From: Pirellulales bacterium | Lineage (GTDB): Bacteria; Planctomycetota; Planctomycetia; Pirellulales; JAICIG01 | Assembly (NCBI GenBank): GCA_025924495.1 | Contig: JAICIG010000023.1 | Coordinates: forward strand, 1-31,559 | Direction of reading: 5' to 3' | Length of the DNA stretch: 31,559 nt | In this document: positions 24,425 through 31,559 of the stretch, piece after piece | Layout of the letters: each line of letters opens with the position of its first letter | Numbering within the stretch: the stretch's first letter is position 1 | Notes under the pieces: generated by a model | Databases searched by the model: none | Seen by the model: only the letters and a program-made list of their open reading frames with translations | Told to the model about the DNA's origin: nothing | Program-made: the position numbers and the translations under genes

Positions 24425-24586
24425 GCCGGCGCACGCATTCATTGGGGGAACTGTGCTCCGTGCATGCCCTTTTGCTGATCCCTCTCGCGACAATTTGTGT
24501 TCTCAAGCGAACTGCAGGCAACTAAAATCGTCGACGGTGCGATGTCGCCGCGATAACCGGTTCCAAGAAAGGGCAGCGTTGCTCGC

Positions 24587-26821
24587 ATGTGGATGATCCT
24601 TACCGCAATTTTGAGCCACCCCATCGCGTTAGGGATTGCCGGCTCATTTGCTGGTCTTCAATTTTACACCGCCATAAGGCTGAAGCGTTGCCTCCGCCGG
24701 CAAATTGCCATCGCCGAGTCGCTACGTTGCCGCGGCGCTATTGCTGATGCCGTACTTTACGAGCGTAGTTGGTTTCATTGGGCCTCGCGCAGCTTTCCGC
24801 CGGACCGCGCCCCGGTTCTATCGCGGGAAGACGCGCTGAAGGAATGTGATCGGCGATTAGCGGATGAGTTGGACTACGCACGGCTTCAGCGTCTCGCGGT
24901 TGGCGCACCGCTCATTGGCGTGTTAATCACTGCGTTTGGGTTTCTTAATCCTCCTGCGATCACCCAGACGGAGACGCTCAGTGAGATATTCACCGCGGTG
25001 ACGCCGTTGATTCTGGGCGTCGCATACGGAGCCGTTCTGGCGTTGCTAAATCAATTCTTGCTGTATCGGAGCGAGCGAAGTATCGACGATCTGCGATCGC
25101 AGGCGCGGGCTTGGTTTGACGAAATGGTTTGGCTCCCACACGGGAACGAAGCGGATGAAGACCGCTTGGGCGATTCGATGCGCAACCTCGCCGATGAGTT
25201 GAGCCACCAATTCCGGGCGGTGGAATCCGCGGCAAATATTCTCGCGAAAACGGGCAGCGCGCTCGAACGATGCCTTGCCGACTTTTCGTCCAAAGTCGAG
25301 CCATTGCCGTCGTCGCTGACTCTTTTCAAGAGCGCCAGTGATGCGACTACGGCGGCATTCAAGCAGCTAGTGCCAGCGGGGACTCAGCTCGGCGCACTTT
25401 TCGAACGGGCTGTATTGCAGTTTAAAGAAACCATCGATGCCGGCTTCTCTAACGTGGTGAAGCAACAAGAAGAAGCAAGCAGCCGATTGGTCCATGCAGC
25501 CACGCGAACACATGACGTGATACTCAAGATGGAGCAAGCGGCCTCCGCCATCGAGATCAACAGCCGCTTGCAGCAGGAGGCGGCCCATCAATTCCATCAG
25601 TCGATCGACAACTGCATCATCCCACATCAGCAGCTAGTGCTTGAGGCGCTACAGCGCATCGACTCACTCACGAGCGGATTATTATCCACAATGGAAGCGT
25701 TAGATAGATCGCTAACCCAGTTTGTCGGTCAATCGGCTGGTTTGTTCGCGGCTGCAGACTCCAGCTTCCAGCAGTTTGCTACAGCAGCCGGGAACCTCCA
25801 GGGAGCGGTTGAGACGCAGTTCGAACCGGCCGCCCAACTGCACCGCGCGGTCTTGGCGGGGATTGCCTCAACGGCCGACCGAACAGAGAAGTCAGTGGAA
25901 AAGCTCCTGGATGCCTGCGGCTCGCTTGGCACTGCGGCGCTGGACCAGGCGGCGGCGAGTCGCGAATTGACCAAGTGCGTCGATTCCAACCTTACGCCGG
26001 CGCATGCTTTATTAACTCGCGCCGCGACGCATTTCGACAACATCGCTGAAGAGCTCGCCGAACACGTCGATCGGCTGCGTTCCTCATTGGGCGGCGCCGC
26101 CACGAGCCTCAATGCGTTGCTGCCATTAGCGAAGCAGGCGTTCAATGAAATGCCAAACGCCGTCTCTGACTTTCGCGATGTCGTCACTGGGCAGTTTAAA
26201 CCGGCCGCGCAGCTTCATGCGGAGGTCGTTGAAAGGATTGGCGGCGGCGTAGACGGTTTCAATAATCTGGTAGCTGGGCTACTGGGAGCAACGGCCGAGC
26301 TAACCAGAATCGTTGACGGTCAAGCTAGTGCGGCCAATGCTTTTCAGCCTGCGTGCGATGCCGTGCGGGCTGCAGCAGTCGATTTGACCCAGCTCGTGGA
26401 TTCGTTGCGGGGCGCAGTTGCTGGCGACGTGCTTCCAGCACAAAAAGAAGTGCACGCTGCGGCAAATTCGTTGCACCGCTCGGCTGAAATGTTGGCCGGC
26501 TTCATCGAGAAAGGAGTGTCTCCGGCCACCCAACGACTAAAGCAGTTGGATCAGACGATTGCGTCATTGAATGCTTTGCTCAATGATATCCGTCCATTGG
26601 GTGCCCTGGGAAGAGAGGCGTCACATTTTCTGGACGGAATTTCCAAGGCAGCTGAGGTTGCGTTGGCTCTTAACGCCCTGCCACGAGAAGTAACGCGATG
26701 TATGAGTCCGCCGATTGATGCCCTGACGTTGGCTGTTAGCGAGTTAGAAAAGAGACTGCGCCAGCCAGTCGGTGAGAATGGTAAGTCGCCGTGGTGGAAT
26801 CCATTTCGTAGCAGTCGATAG
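24587..26821 (+). CDS. MotA/TolQ/ZorA-like proton-channel protein with long coiled-coil tail
   Basis: A 744-residue protein. Three membrane helices: ~8-30; ~103-121 (LAVGAPLIGVLITAFGFLNP); and ~137-160 (AVTPLILGVAYGAVLALLNQFLLYR). The second and third match the MotA/ExbB/TolQ channel pattern, an apLlGllgT-like helix then a long helix leading into the cytoplasm. From ~165 to the end it is a long helical tail with repeated segments, for example QFEPAAQLHRAVLAGI (411) and QFKPAAQLHAEVVERI (536), 125 residues apart. ZorA of the Zorya anti-phage systems has this plan: channel domain plus long intracellular tail. The gene for a matching MotB/ZorB-like protein follows after 35 bases. Inferred role: ion-flow-driven stator subunit whose tail transmits a signal into the cell. 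Confidence 0.82.
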   Translation: MWMILTAILSHPIALGIAGSFAGLQFYTAIRLKRCLRRQIAIAESLRCRGAIADAVLYERSWFHWASRSFPPDRAPVLSREDALKECDRRLADELDYARLQRLAVGAPLIGVLITAFGFLNPPAITQTETLSEIFTAVTPLILGVAYGAVLALLNQFLLYRSERSIDDLRSQARAWFDEMVWLPHGNEADEDRLGDSMRNLADELSHQFRAVESAANILAKTGSALERCLADFSSKVEPLPSSLTLFKSASDATTAAFKQLVPAGTQLGALFERAVLQFKETIDAGFSNVVKQQEEASSRLVHAATRTHDVILKMEQAASAIEINSRLQQEAAHQFHQSIDNCIIPHQQLVLEALQRIDSLTSGLLSTMEALDRSLTQFVGQSAGLFAAADSSFQQFATAAGNLQGAVETQFEPAAQLHRAVLAGIASTADRTEKSVEKLLDACGSLGTAALDQAAASRELTKCVDSNLTPAHALLTRAATHFDNIAEELAEHVDRLRSSLGGAATSLNALLPLAKQAFNEMPNAVSDFRDVVTGQFKPAAQLHAEVVERIGGGVDGFNNLVAGLLGATAELTRIVDGQASAANAFQPACDAVRAAAVDLTQLVDSLRGAVAGDVLPAQKEVHAAANSLHRSAEMLAGFIEKGVSPATQRLKQLDQTIASLNALLNDIRPLGALGREASHFLDGISKAAEVALALNALPREVTRCMSPPIDALTLAVSELEKRLRQPVGENGKSPWWNPFRSSR

Positions 26822-26856
26822 CGCAACCTGTCTGTCCATTAGAGAGTGCAATCAAT

Positions 26857-28029
26857 ATGCCGCTCGATCATCCTACACGGCGTTCACAAGATCAGAGTTC
26901 CGTTGGCTGGATCTCAAATACAGATGCCGTGATGTTTGGCATGGTTGTGTTCTTTGTCGTGGCCGTATTCCTTGATGCAAAGCACCGGCTGCGGCCGAGT
27001 GCGGATGCCGAATGGGAAAGACAGTTGGCGGCAATTACGGCTAAGTTAGAAGAGGTGGAAAGGCGCTTGGCGACCGCCGTCAGCGACCTAGAAGCGACGA
27101 GAGCCAGGGGTGCGAATTGGCAACGAGACGCAGAGGCTGCCGCCGAACGTCTTAAGGTGCTGTTAGCGGAACAAGCCCGGCTCGAGACAACGCTTGCAGT
27201 GCTCTGCAGCGAGAACGACGACCTCAAGAAGATAGAGAAAGCGCTCCAGCAACGTCTCTCGAACGGTTCAAAAGGCTATCATGAACTCCAAGAAAAATAC
27301 AAAGCTGAAAAGGAATCGAACAAAGAGCATCTTGCCGAGCTGAAGGCGCTCACCGAACAGGCGGATGACCTTCGGAGGCAAGCCAACCTGTTCGCAGAAG
27401 AGAACGTTGTAATTCTGGCTGCCTATCTCGAAACTGAATCACGACTCCAGCAAGCCGAATCCAGCGAGAATCGAGTCCGGAGGGAACTGATTGGTCTAAA
27501 GGGCCGTGATGGCAAGCTCAACCGGGTGGTAATCGTTTTCGATGCCTCTCTAAGCATGAAGCAAGGAGGCCGATGGGAAAAGGCGCGATTGGTAATGGAA
27601 GAGTGGCTCAAATGGCTCGACATTGGAAGTGGCGCCTTAGTGGTGTTCAGTACGGGCGTCGCAAGTTATCCGTCGGATGGGTCTCTCTTGTCGCTGACGG
27701 GATCCGGTTCAATAAAGAACCGTGACGAGTTATGTCGTTTTTTGGAAGGGGTGGAACCGGAGGGTGGAACCAACACATTGGCCGCGCTCCAAAAGGCATA
27801 TGCCTACGCCGACCTGGATGCTATTTTGCTGTTCACCGACGGCGCGCCGAATGATGGACATGGGTCGGTTTTCGATCCAAAGGTGGCTGAGAGAATCTAT
27901 TCGCTTTGTAAGTCGCGACCTGACATTCCGATAAATGCAGTTGGTCTCGGTGACTACTTTAAACCCGAACTATCGCAGTTCTTGCTCCGAATAGCGGAAA
28001 TGACAGGTGGAACGTTTGTGGGCCGGTAG
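26857..28029 (+). CDS. MotB/ZorB-like membrane protein with coiled coil and VWA domain
   Basis: A 390-residue protein, ATG preceded by GAGAG. A single membrane helix (~24-40) is directly preceded by an Asp (NTDAVMFGMVVFFVVAVFL, D23), the position of the proton-carrying Asp in MotB, ExbD and ZorB. Then a long coiled coil (~48-215) and a C-terminal VWA domain (222-390) with full MIDAS: D229, S231, S233 (DASLS), T305 (GGTNT) and D328 (FTDGAPND). In MotB/ZorB the C-terminal domain is OmpA-like and grips peptidoglycan; here it is VWA. Topology by analogy puts the coiled coil and VWA in the periplasm; the opposite is possible. It pairs with the preceding channel gene. Confidence 0.85.
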   Translation: MPLDHPTRRSQDQSSVGWISNTDAVMFGMVVFFVVAVFLDAKHRLRPSADAEWERQLAAITAKLEEVERRLATAVSDLEATRARGANWQRDAEAAAERLKVLLAEQARLETTLAVLCSENDDLKKIEKALQQRLSNGSKGYHELQEKYKAEKESNKEHLAELKALTEQADDLRRQANLFAEENVVILAAYLETESRLQQAESSENRVRRELIGLKGRDGKLNRVVIVFDASLSMKQGGRWEKARLVMEEWLKWLDIGSGALVVFSTGVASYPSDGSLLSLTGSGSIKNRDELCRFLEGVEPEGGTNTLAALQKAYAYADLDAILLFTDGAPNDGHGSVFDPKVAERIYSLCKSRPDIPINAVGLGDYFKPELSQFLLRIAEMTGGTFVGR

Positions 28030-28052
28030 CGCTGTACAAACAGGAAGACGCG

Positions 28053-28244
28053 ATGGCGTGGCGATTTCGCTAAAGCTTCAAAATCGGACCGATCCGCGCC
28101 TCACTTGGCAAGCGAGGAGTTGGAGTGAATTGGGGCATACCGGGGCTACGGGTCGGGCGCTCCAGTGATGGCCGTCCTTATCTCTCTCTAGGAATACCAG
28201 GCACCGGAATATCATACGTCCAGCACTTCGGGGCACGTAAGTAA
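28053..28244 (+). pseudogene. DUF4236 gene with nonsense codon at position 7
   Basis: ATG 28053 is preceded by AGGA at 8-base spacing, 23 bases after the previous stop. Translation gives MAWRFR, then TAA, then SFKIGPIRASLGKRGVGV...SLGIPGTGISY, ending at TAA 28242-28244. Apart from the stop this is a classic DUF4236 small protein (MGLRFRKSIKIGPG... and IPGTGLSY ends). One base change (AAA to TAA at codon 7) explains the break. The remaining frame is intact, so the lesion is recent, or is a sequencing error or read-through site. It would be the last gene of the TerY-P/motor array. Confidence 0.85.
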
Positions 28245-28510
28245 GCTGTCGGGAGCAATATTTACCGAATAGGGCCTCTGACTCAGAAGGCATGAGCACA
28301 TTACGATAGCTAAACCGCAAACTTGCCAAAAAGTTTGTGGCGCTTTTTATGCCGCGCAGCTCGGAAAAACTGGTCAATTGAGGCAATCATTCGTCGCTTG
28401 ACGAAACGCAGAAACCCCGTAACATCTAGTAGTTGCTGCAACGGGAGCAACGTAGCGGATGAGTAAGCGTTCGATCTAACCGTCCGTGGCGCGGCGTAAG
28501 CTGCGAGGAG
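28245..28510. other. Intergenic stretch with possible weak terminator
   Basis: No gene recognised. At 28318-28337 a 7-bp stem (CAAACTT/AAGTTTG, loop GCCAAA) is followed by a TTTTT run at 28344-28348, a weak candidate terminator for the array. TTGACG and TAACAT with 16-base spacing at 28398-28425 could be a promoter facing right, but nothing intact follows. Confidence 0.35.
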
Positions 28511-28579
28511 GTGTTTCCTTCTCGAGAGCGGAGAGCCGGCAATGGGACGACGACCGTCGCCATCGCTGGATCAGCTCAC

Positions 28580-28798
28580 GCCTTCTCGCAATACGCGTCG
28601 CCAGTTCAAATTCGACTGGGCACTGCGGAAGAATGGCGAGTTAGGGCGATCGCCGACAATCATCCGTTCCACATCCACGTCAACCCGTTTGAGGTCATGA
28701 TGCGCACTGACGCCGATGGGAATAGCACGCCGATGAACGTCTGGCGCGATACTTTGTTTTTGCGCGGGGGAGAGACGTACGTAGTTCGCAGTCGCTTT
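28580..28798 (+). pseudogene. Fragment of a multicopper oxidase C-terminal cupredoxin domain
   Basis: The reading RLGTAEEWRVRAIADN HPFHIHVNPFEV ... NVWRDTLFLRGGETYVVRSRF is typical of the last cupredoxin domain of multicopper oxidases, with the HxxHxH copper ligands. The usual closing HCHILDHE motif and all earlier domains are missing. After codon RSRF (28798) the same frame runs into transposase-like sequence, so the gene was cut by an insertion and then eroded. It is not functional. Confidence 0.75.
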
Positions 28799-28954
28799 CC
28801 CGAACCGACACGGCGAGGTACCCGGCGCTGGACCGACAAGACGCCAGAACAGCGATCCGCCGTGTATGCCAACCGCCGCCGCATGAAGGGCGACCGAGGG
28901 AAACGTCTGCAACGCCTACGCAGCGAGTTTGTAGAGCGTACGCGTCGGGATTGA
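28799..28954 (+). pseudogene. Transposase C-terminal fragment (IS4/IS1182-like)
   Basis: In frame with the oxidase remnant, RRWTDKTPEQRSAVYANRRRMK...RGKRLQRLRSEFVERT resembles the C-terminal region of IS4/IS5/IS1182-like transposases (a YxNRRRxxGxxGKxLxRxRxExVER pattern). It stops at TGA 28952-28954, before the usual FAH...TGG segment. Only ~50 codons remain. Family assignment is from memory of the pattern. Confidence 0.55.
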
Positions 28955-29344
28955 TGGCGCAGTCCTTCAGTGCGGCGCACAGTGCGCAGGTGCGGCGCTG
29001 TCTGATGAGGCCCTCGGAATGTTGGTGCGCATGGTTTCCGAATGGAACACCGCCTACCCTGGCACCGACAGAATGCGGTGATGATTGTCGACGCGCTAGT
29101 GGAGGCGGCGGAGCGGATCGATCCGCAGTTTGTGTACGAGTATTTCTGGCGCGCTGCCGCCTGCCCAAGTTCTCATTCGGCCGCCGAAGCGGACCGGATT
29201 CAGTCGGGCGCCACCGCTGTTACGACGTCTCCGGCCAGTACCACGGTCGATCACTCGCCGGCTGGGTCGAACCAATCGTCGACGAACGAATCTGTGGCCC
29301 GCAATATTGGCCGCCACGCTGGCCTTCAACGTCCATCTGCTTAG
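28955..29344. other. Degenerate stretch, no convincing gene
   Basis: All frames carry long but composition-poor ORFs. A short run (DALVEAAERIDPQFVYEYFWR, ~29087-29152) looks protein-like but is isolated and unplaced. Probably eroded remnants between two insertion-sequence scars. Confidence 0.4.
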
Positions 29345-29907
29345 TCAAACCCCGATGGGCGGCGGGATCGTCGCTCCGAGCATCCGGGGTGGCTTGCCGA
29401 ACTTCGCGCCATAGGCGATCAATTCATCAATCACTTGTTCGGCGCCGTCCTGCCAGATTTTTTCCGCCCAAGCGTCGTACTGTTTCTCCGCGGCCGCCTC
29501 ATCGCTGCTGATCGCCCGCGCTGCAGCCAGGCAATAAGACAACCCGTGCCTGATTCGATTCACGATGCGAGTCCGCGTTTGACCGGCTTCCTTGCGGAGC
29601 GTCGTCAGTCGCCGGTTCTCCTGATCCGTCGTAGAGGCAATTCCGACTTGCCGCAAGCCGCGGATCGCCTTGCCTTCCAGCAGGCGTTTCCGGTTGACCA
29701 CAACAGTTCGCTCAGCGCGGCGGCGTCGCGTCGATCCGTCTTGCGTTTCGTCCTCTGCTCCGGTTGGATCAGGATCACCTTGTGGCAGCGGTAGTCGCGC
29801 AGCATCCGAATCAACCATTCATTGAAGCCGCAGACTTCCAGCATGGCGACGAACTTCTCGCCGGCCTTCAACCGCTCCATTGCCCACGATCGCTCGTCGC
29901 GCGACAT
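29345..29907 (-). pseudogene. Frameshifted IS110-type transposase remnant joined to a second fragment
   Basis: On the minus strand from ~29907, VCGFNEWLIRMLRDYRCHK...QRTKRKTDRRDAAALSELLW matches the DEDD N-terminal region of IS110-family transposases, including the KTDRRDA motif. At ~29698 one G is missing (TTGTGGTCAAC), shifting the frame; the next frame continues as VNRKRLLEGKAIRGLRQVG...RIVNRIRH. After ~29546 the reading becomes unrelated (DAWAEKIWQDGAEQVIDELIAYG), perhaps another element. The extreme N-terminus and the C-terminal Transposase_20 domain are missing. Dead element, inserted just downstream of the glycosyltransferase gene. Confidence 0.75.
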
Positions 29908-29978
29908 TTCTTCGCCTTTCCTAAAGTAAACTCCGGCTTCACCTGCTCGTCCTGGGAATAGGCTTGCTCTAACTGAGT

Positions 29979-31559
29979 TCAACGAGCAAATGTGCTTAAC
30001 GTAACGTGCTTGCCGTTCCAAACTCCCAGCGTCGCACCGGGCAGCTTGTATGGCGACGCCAAGACGTTGACGGGCCGCCAGCCGCCGATCGAGATGTCGC
30101 GTGCTGAATTGTTCTCGATGAAATCGTTGGTGATTAGTGCATAGCGACAACGCATGGCGATGCGCTCTAGGATTTTTTGCACACATGCCGTTGGCAAGTG
30201 CTGAGCGACGTCTTTCATGATAATCAGGTCTGCGTCCGGGATGTCTTCCAGGTATGGGTTGAGCACTTGGAAGCGAATGTTTTCTTTACCAAACCGCCGG
30301 ACGTTCGCGTCGATTACGGAAGCGGCCACGTCCACGCCCAGATACCGCTTCCGGGACAAATCCACGTGACGCATGATTTGCCAATCGCCACAGCCGATGT
30401 CCAGGATCGACTGGATGCTCGGGGTCTGATTGATCAGCCGATTGACGAGCGCGATGTAACCCTTGCTCGCGCCGGGCGCCGAACCGGGACCGCTTCCCTT
30501 GCCGCACCAACCACCGTTGCGATAGAGACGATCAAACACGGCGAACGGATCAGACGCATCGCCGGCAGGTCGATGGCCGTTCGAATTGCCTTCGGCACTC
30601 TCGGGCGCCGGATCGGCAGGATTTTTCACCGCATCATACATTCGATCGCGTGAGTGAGCCGGGTTCTTTGCCCGCTGTTTCGCTCGTAGGATTCTCTCTG
30701 ACAGCACGGCACGAGATGTTTCTTCCGCGGCCCGGTCGGCGGCTTCGTCAATCGCCTGCTTAAGGGCAGTGCGTTCTCGGTTCAGCCGCCGCAGGGATAC
30801 CAGTAGTTCGGCGAGCTGCGGGCTGGAGCCGTCCCCGTCTTCACACTTCTTCACGTCATGTTCACACCGACAAAGTTTCTCATTGATCGCTTTCAGCTCA
30901 GCCTGCAGCCGTTCAAGTTCGCCGTTTTCGGGGACTCGATCGCGGCAGACCCGGCGAAGCTGGCTCAGCTTGAGTTGCACATCTGCTGGCACGTGGCCGT
31001 TAGCGCCATGTTGAAGCTGGCACTCGAGGGCTGCGACCCGATCCAACAATTCGCCCGCAGACATCGCGGTCGGCAATGTTTGTCGCTTATGCCTGGCTTG
31101 TTCCCACACTTGCCAAGCCATGCGTTCAAACACTTCTTCCCAGTTTCCCAGTTCGCGTTGGCGAAACAGCCGCATCGTGGAATACCAAGGGCAGTCTTGG
31201 CGGTTTAAAAGCCAGCGCCAATCGGCCGCTTTGGGCAGCGCCACCCAAACCGGCACGCCCATCCCGCCGGCCAAGTGCACCAGCGACGTGTCGGAAGAGA
31301 TCACCAGGTCCAAGTTCATCAAGATCGCCGCCGTATCCATGAACGAGCCAGCCGCTGTGTCACAGTGAGCCGGGAGCTCGGTCAGCGAAAACTGCTCCAG
31401 TGCTTTGGGAATTTGCTCCGTCCCGAAACCTCTTTGCAGACTGATCAGCCGCACTCCGGCGACTTTGGCCAGCGTGGCGAATTTCTCCAAAGGAATCGAG
31501 CGATGCCGGTCGCCTCGATACCGCGGGTTGCCCTGCCAATTGATACCGATCTTGAATGC
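29979..31559 (-). CDS. Glycosyltransferase-coiled coil-methyltransferase fusion, 5' end outside window
   Basis: The frame is open to the right window edge; upstream of the TTG at 31490 it continues KIGINWQGNPRYRGDRHRSIPLE, so the real start lies beyond 31559. The visible 526 residues comprise three parts. The first is the C-terminal half of a glycosyltransferase of the GT9/TPR-linked type (GINWQGNP, LISLQRG, DLVISSDTSLVHLAGGMGVPVWVALP). The second is a ~130-residue charged coiled coil (LERLQAELKAINEKLCRCEHD). The third is a class I SAM-dependent methyltransferase (ILDIGCGDWQI, YLGVDVAASVI, DLIIMKDVAQHL, ALITNDF). This suggests synthesis and capping or methylation of a surface glycan in one polypeptide. 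It ends at TGA 29979-29981. Confidence 0.88.
   Translation of the reverse strand, partial: AFKIGINWQGNPRYRGDRHRSIPLEKFATLAKVAGVRLISLQRGFGTEQIPKALEQFSLTELPAHCDTAAGSFMDTAAILMNLDLVISSDTSLVHLAGGMGVPVWVALPKAADWRWLLNRQDCPWYSTMRLFRQRELGNWEEVFERMAWQVWEQARHKRQTLPTAMSAGELLDRVAALECQLQHGANGHVPADVQLKLSQLRRVCRDRVPENGELERLQAELKAINEKLCRCEHDVKKCEDGDGSSPQLAELLVSLRRLNRERTALKQAIDEAADRAAEETSRAVLSERILRAKQRAKNPAHSRDRMYDAVKNPADPAPESAEGNSNGHRPAGDASDPFAVFDRLYRNGGWCGKGSGPGSAPGASKGYIALVNRLINQTPSIQSILDIGCGDWQIMRHVDLSRKRYLGVDVAASVIDANVRRFGKENIRFQVLNPYLEDIPDADLIIMKDVAQHLPTACVQKILERIAMRCRYALITNDFIENNSARDISIGGWRPVNVLASPYKLPGATLGVWNGKHVTLSTFAR

Noticed and set aside
24587..28029. Canonical Zorya system
   Set aside because: The ZorA-like channel is present, but the partner lacks an OmpA-like domain and no ZorC, ZorD or ZorE-like gene follows, so it should not be called Zorya.
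28053..28244. Selenocysteine or programmed recoding in the DUF4236 gene
   Set aside because: The interrupting codon is TAA, not TGA, and the family has Lys there; simple nonsense mutation or sequencing error is more likely.
28078..28386. 102-codon minus-strand ORF
   Set aside because: It is antisense to the DUF4236 pseudogene and has no recognisable features or ribosome site.
1..31559. CRISPR array
   Set aside because: No regularly spaced short direct repeats were seen anywhere in the window.

Overview
The window looks like chromosomal accessory DNA from a planctomycete-type bacterium (moderately high GC, loosely packed genes, a stand-alone TraG/VirD4-like ATPase, large Ter-type signalling genes, many transposon scars). 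The taxonomic call is an inference from gene style, not from a marker gene. No rRNA or complete tRNA is present.

Layout. (1) 1-3363: the C-terminal part of a very large all-helical repeat protein, open at the left window edge. (2) 3737-8973, plus strand: a small membrane protein, then a three-gene sugar-type ABC importer in which the solute-binding protein is fused to the first permease. (3) 8980-15220, minus strand, convergent with the importer: a RiPP (modified peptide) cluster. It has two paralogous precursor peptides, both ending CGGVGGGWGN, then a putative 2OG-Fe(II) oxygenase, a radical SAM/SPASM maturase, a B12-type radical SAM C-methyltransferase and an asparagine-synthetase-like protein. 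(4) 15368-15698: a 64-bp-arm inverted repeat enclosing a decayed TraG fragment, followed by an intact TraG/VirD4-like ATPase (15819-17120). (5) 17232-28244, plus strand: an array of two tiny genes, a TerY-like VWA protein, a PP2C phosphatase, a Ser/Thr kinase, a stand-alone TerY-C zinc domain, two paralogous zinc-ribbon proteins (one with a TerB/EF-hand-like segment and three membrane helices), a MotA/ZorA-like channel protein with a long coiled-coil tail, a MotB/ZorB-like membrane protein carrying a VWA domain, and a DUF4236 gene broken by a nonsense codon. (6) 28511-29907: debris of a multicopper oxidase gene and at least two transposases. (7) 29979-31559, minus strand: a glycosyltransferase-coiled coil-methyltransferase fusion, open at the right edge.

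How the genes work together. Region 5 is the best candidate for an undescribed system. The VWA/PP2C/kinase trio matches the TerY-P triad, which is known from Ter-type stress and anti-phage contexts. It is followed in the same orientation by a proton-channel pair resembling ZorA/ZorB or MotA/MotB, in which the usual peptidoglycan-binding OmpA domain is replaced by a second VWA domain. I infer a phosphorylation-controlled, membrane-motor-coupled defence or stress system. Region 3 is the second candidate: the Trp-Gly-Asn ends of the precursors fit a three-residue cyclophane, and the enzyme set suggests further methylation, hydroxylation and ATP-dependent bond formation.
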